Assembly (NCBI RefSeq): GCF_017968845.1
Contig: NZ_CP072876.1
Coordinates: 2,480,001 to 2,544,000, forward strand
Source of the DNA: Microbacterium sp. NIBRBAC000506063
GTDB lineage: Bacteria; Actinomycetota; Actinomycetes; Actinomycetales; Microbacteriaceae
Direction: 5' to 3'
Length of the DNA: 64,000 nucleotides
Below the pieces are notes generated by a model, which was given only the letters and a program-made list of their open reading frames with translations, was not told the origin of the DNA and did not search any database. Positions 62,302 through 64,000 of this stretch are shown in pieces; positions within the stretch are counted from its first letter, which is position 1, and the number at the start of each line of letters is the position of its first letter. A program made the translations under genes and the position numbers.

Positions 62302-62735
62302 GCGCGCCTCTCGCGGACCAGTCGTTTGGCCCGCATGAGCATGCCGGTCATCCCGGCGATGCGCAGCGGCGAGACCGCACGGGTCAGACCGATGCTCTGG
62401 GGGTAGTCGGCAGGGATGCCGAGAACCTGCTCTGCCGTCAGGCCGCTGATCCCCTGCACGAGGATGCCGGCGAAACCCCGCGTCGTCGGCGCCTCGGGCG
62501 GTGCCGTCGCGTGCATGGAGACGATGTCATGGTCATCGACGTCGACGAAGATGTAGACCGGCGACTGACACTCCGCGACCCGTTCGCTCAGCTCCGGATG
62601 ATCGGCCAGTTCCTGCGGGAGCTCCGGCAGCTCGCCGGAGAACTCCAGGAGCAACTGGAGTCTGTCCGACTCGGGAAGCTCCAGGAACTCCGACCGGATG
62701 TCCGCGAGGGACTCGGGAAGGGTGGAATCGCTCAC
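62298..62735 (-). CDS. sufE: SufE-family sulphur acceptor
   Basis: A 145-residue SufE-like protein that accepts persulphide sulphur from cysteine desulphurase for iron-sulphur cluster assembly. The reactive cysteine is in VAECQSPVYIFVD, followed by GFAGILVQGISGLTAEQVL and a C-terminal helix ending KRLVRERRA. The gene lies 19 bp downstream of a rhodanese on the same strand, a pairing also seen in mycobacteria (Rv3283-Rv3284), so sulphur transfer between the two products is plausible. Start ATG 62735. Confidence 0.92.
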   Translation of the reverse strand: MSDSTLPESLADIRSEFLELPESDRLQLLLEFSGELPELPQELADHPELSERVAECQSPVYIFVDVDDHDIVSMHATAPPEAPTTRGFAGILVQGISGLTAEQVLGIPADYPQSIGLTRAVSPLRIAGMTGMLMRAKRLVRERRA

Positions 62736-62754
62736 GCGAGCAATTCTGGCACGC

Positions 62755-63648
62755 TCAGAGCGAGCCCGGCTCGCTCCCGGTCACGATCGGAACGCGCACC
62801 GCGCTGCCCCACTCCGTCCAGGAGCCGTCATAGTTGCGCACCTTCTCGAAGCCGAGGAGATGCTTGAGCACGAACCAGGTGTGGCTGGAGCGTTCGCCGA
62901 TGCGGCAATAGGCGACGATGTCGTCGCCATCGGTCAGGCCGGCACCGTCGCGATAGATCGCATCGAGCTCGGCGCGGGTCTTGAAACCGCCGTCCTCCGC
63001 GACGGCCTTCGCCCAGGGCACGCTCTGCGCGGTCGGGATGTGGCCGGCACGCAGTGCGCCCTCCTCGGGGTACGCCGGCGCCGAGGTACGCTCACCGCTG
63101 TACTCCTCGGGGGAGCGCACGTCGATGAGCGGGTTTCCGAGGTGCGCGAGCACGTCGTCCTTGTAGGCGCGCAGGATCGTGTCGTCGCGCTCGACCACCG
63201 GGTAGTCGGTGGGCTCGGGGGAGGGCGTCTCGGTCGTGATCTCCCTGCCCTCGGCGATCCAGCGGTCGCGGCCGCCATCGAGGAGGCGCACGTCCTCGTG
63301 GCCGAAGAGCGAGAACACCCACAGCGCGTAAGCGGCCCACCAGTTGTTCTTGTCGCCGTAGATGACCACGGTGTCGTCGCGTGAGATGCCCTTGCGGCTG
63401 AGGAGGGCGGCGAAGCCCTCACCGTCGACGTAGTCGCGTACGACCGGGTCGTTGAGCTCGGTGTGCCAGTCGACCTTCACGGCGCCCGGGATGTGACCGG
63501 TCTCGTAGAGGAGCACGTCCTCGTCGGACTCGACGACGACGAGACCCGGCTTCCCGAGATTCTCGGCGAGCCACTCGGTCGTGACGAGACGGCCGGGTTC
63601 GGCGTACTCGGCGAACTTGGGAGACGAGGTGTCGAGTTCGATGGTCAC
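62755..63648 (-). CDS. sseA: Thiosulphate sulphurtransferase (rhodanese, SseA-like)
   Basis: A 297-residue two-domain rhodanese. The inactive N-terminal domain has [18 protein letters not shown] and the C-terminal domain has [11 protein letters not shown] and the catalytic cysteine loop [14 protein letters not shown]. It moves sulphane sulphur from a donor to a thiol or cyanide acceptor. The GTG at 63648 has GGAG 7 bases upstream and removes an atypical extension. It is first in an operon with sufE. Confidence 0.93.
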   Translation of the reverse strand: MTIELDTSSPKFAEYAEPGRLVTTEWLAENLGKPGLVVVESDEDVLLYETGHIPGAVKVDWHTELNDPVVRDYVDGEGFAALLSRKGISRDDTVVIYGDKNNWWAAYALWVFSLFGHEDVRLLDGGRDRWIAEGREITTETPSPEPTDYPVVERDDTILRAYKDDVLAHLGNPLIDVRSPEEYSGERTSAPAYPEEGALRAGHIPTAQSVPWAKAVAEDGGFKTRAELDAIYRDGAGLTDGDDIVAYCRIGERSSHTWFVLKHLLGFEKVRNYDGSWTEWGSAVRVPIVTGSEPGSL

Positions 63649-63776
63649 GATGCACTCCTTGTCGTCACGCGCGGCGTGGTTCGGGGAGACGGCGTAGGCT
63701 GGTGCCGTCCCCACTCACGTTAGTTGCCCTGGGTGACGTGCGCGTGAATCTCGTAAGACTTCGACACAGGAACCGC

Positions 63777-64000
63777 ATGACCGACACCACCACCCAGACG
63801 GGGATCGTGCACCTCACGGATCGGATGCCGCAGATGGGCGGTGCCGAGATCCTGGCGAGCCTGGTCCCGCCGCCGCAGTTCGACGGGGCGACCTTCGACA
63901 GCTACCGCGCCGATGACGCCTACCCCTCCCAGGAGGAGGCCAAGCAGCTTCTGCTGCGCTTCGCCGGACGGTCCGTGCCGGTGAAGCGCGCCGGCCTGTT
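63777..64000 (+). CDS. zapE: ZapE-like cell division ATPase, N-terminal part
   Basis: The first 74 residues of an AFG1/ZapE-type P-loop ATPase. The sequence TGIVHLTDRMPQMGGAEILA, then SLVPPPQFDGATFDSYRADD and YPSQEEAKQLL match the actinobacterial ZapE N-terminus. The Walker A motif lies beyond the window edge. ZapE associates with the Z ring in E. coli. The ATG at 63777 is divergent from the rhodanese gene with a 128-bp gap. Confidence 0.82.
   Translation, partial: MTDTTTQTGIVHLTDRMPQMGGAEILASLVPPPQFDGATFDSYRADDAYPSQEEAKQLLLRFAGRSVPVKRAGL

Overview
The window is high-GC actinobacterial chromosome, most likely Microbacterium or a close relative in Microbacteriaceae. The evidence is high G+C with GTG/TTG starts, many actinobacteria-restricted families (DUF3000, DUF3093, DUF3159, DUF3710, DUF4012, DUF4191, DUF4193, SepH), an LAxTG sorting signal, and gene neighbourhoods shared with other actinobacteria (aceE-fasR-fabD; glnA2-glnE-glnA1-RDD-DUF4191; DUF4193-DUF3093-dut-DUF3710-DUF3159; rnd-DUF3000). 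There is no prophage, insertion sequence or CRISPR array. It is a core-genome window with a few unusual insertions.

Data quality controls how it must be read. About 65 single-base frameshifts occur, roughly one per kb. Nearly all lie in or beside short G or C runs, and each is repaired by adding one base. Genes are therefore annotated across the shifts as single coding regions. I regard these as sequencing deletions, not pseudogenes; corrected lengths match family norms.

Layout. 1-5.1 kb: fatty-acid synthesis (fabH, fabD), the regulator fasR and pyruvate dehydrogenase aceE. 5.3-10.5 kb: a glycosyltransferase, tRNA-Val(TAC), an EamA exporter with a divergent LysR regulator, an alcohol dehydrogenase and an aldo/keto reductase. 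10.6-16 kb: a nucleic-acid operon (zinc ribbon, RNase HI, family A polymerase), then a DUF4012 membrane protein and an LAATG-anchored surface protein. 16.2-17.7 kb: rnpB, polyphosphate glucokinase and a small protein. 17.7-24.4 kb: the nitrogen block glnA2-glnE and glnA1, with a canonical GlnR double operator. 24.4-26.1 kb: a RimB-like protease and a RimK ligase fused to an RCK_C domain. 26.2-33 kb: DUF4191, a membrane protein, then pepA-lpd-sucB. 33-36.1 kb: PAC2 protein, the primary sigma factor and a CofE-like protein. 36.2-40 kb: two ATP-grasp proteins and two complementary, degenerate alanine-racemase-like proteins. 40-45 kb: DUF7455 and topoisomerase IV (parE, parC). 45-50 kb: phosphodiesterase, sepH, DUF4193, DUF3093, dut, DUF3710, DUF3159. 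50-55.8 kb: acnA, dxs and a membrane protein. 55.9-64 kb: beta-oxidation pair, rnd, DUF3000, an alpha/beta hydrolase, sufE, a rhodanese and the start of zapE.

The strongest candidate for an undescribed system is 36.2-40.0 kb. AlrA keeps the C-terminal tyrosine domain but has lost the PLP lysine and most of the barrel. AlrB keeps the barrel and lysine but has lost the tyrosine motif. In ordinary alanine racemase each active site takes its lysine from one subunit and its tyrosine from the other, so an AlrA-AlrB heterodimer could rebuild one complete site. Both genes are translationally coupled to an ATP-grasp ligase. Next in interest are the RimK-RCK_C fusion and an in-frame repeat-like insertion in aconitase.
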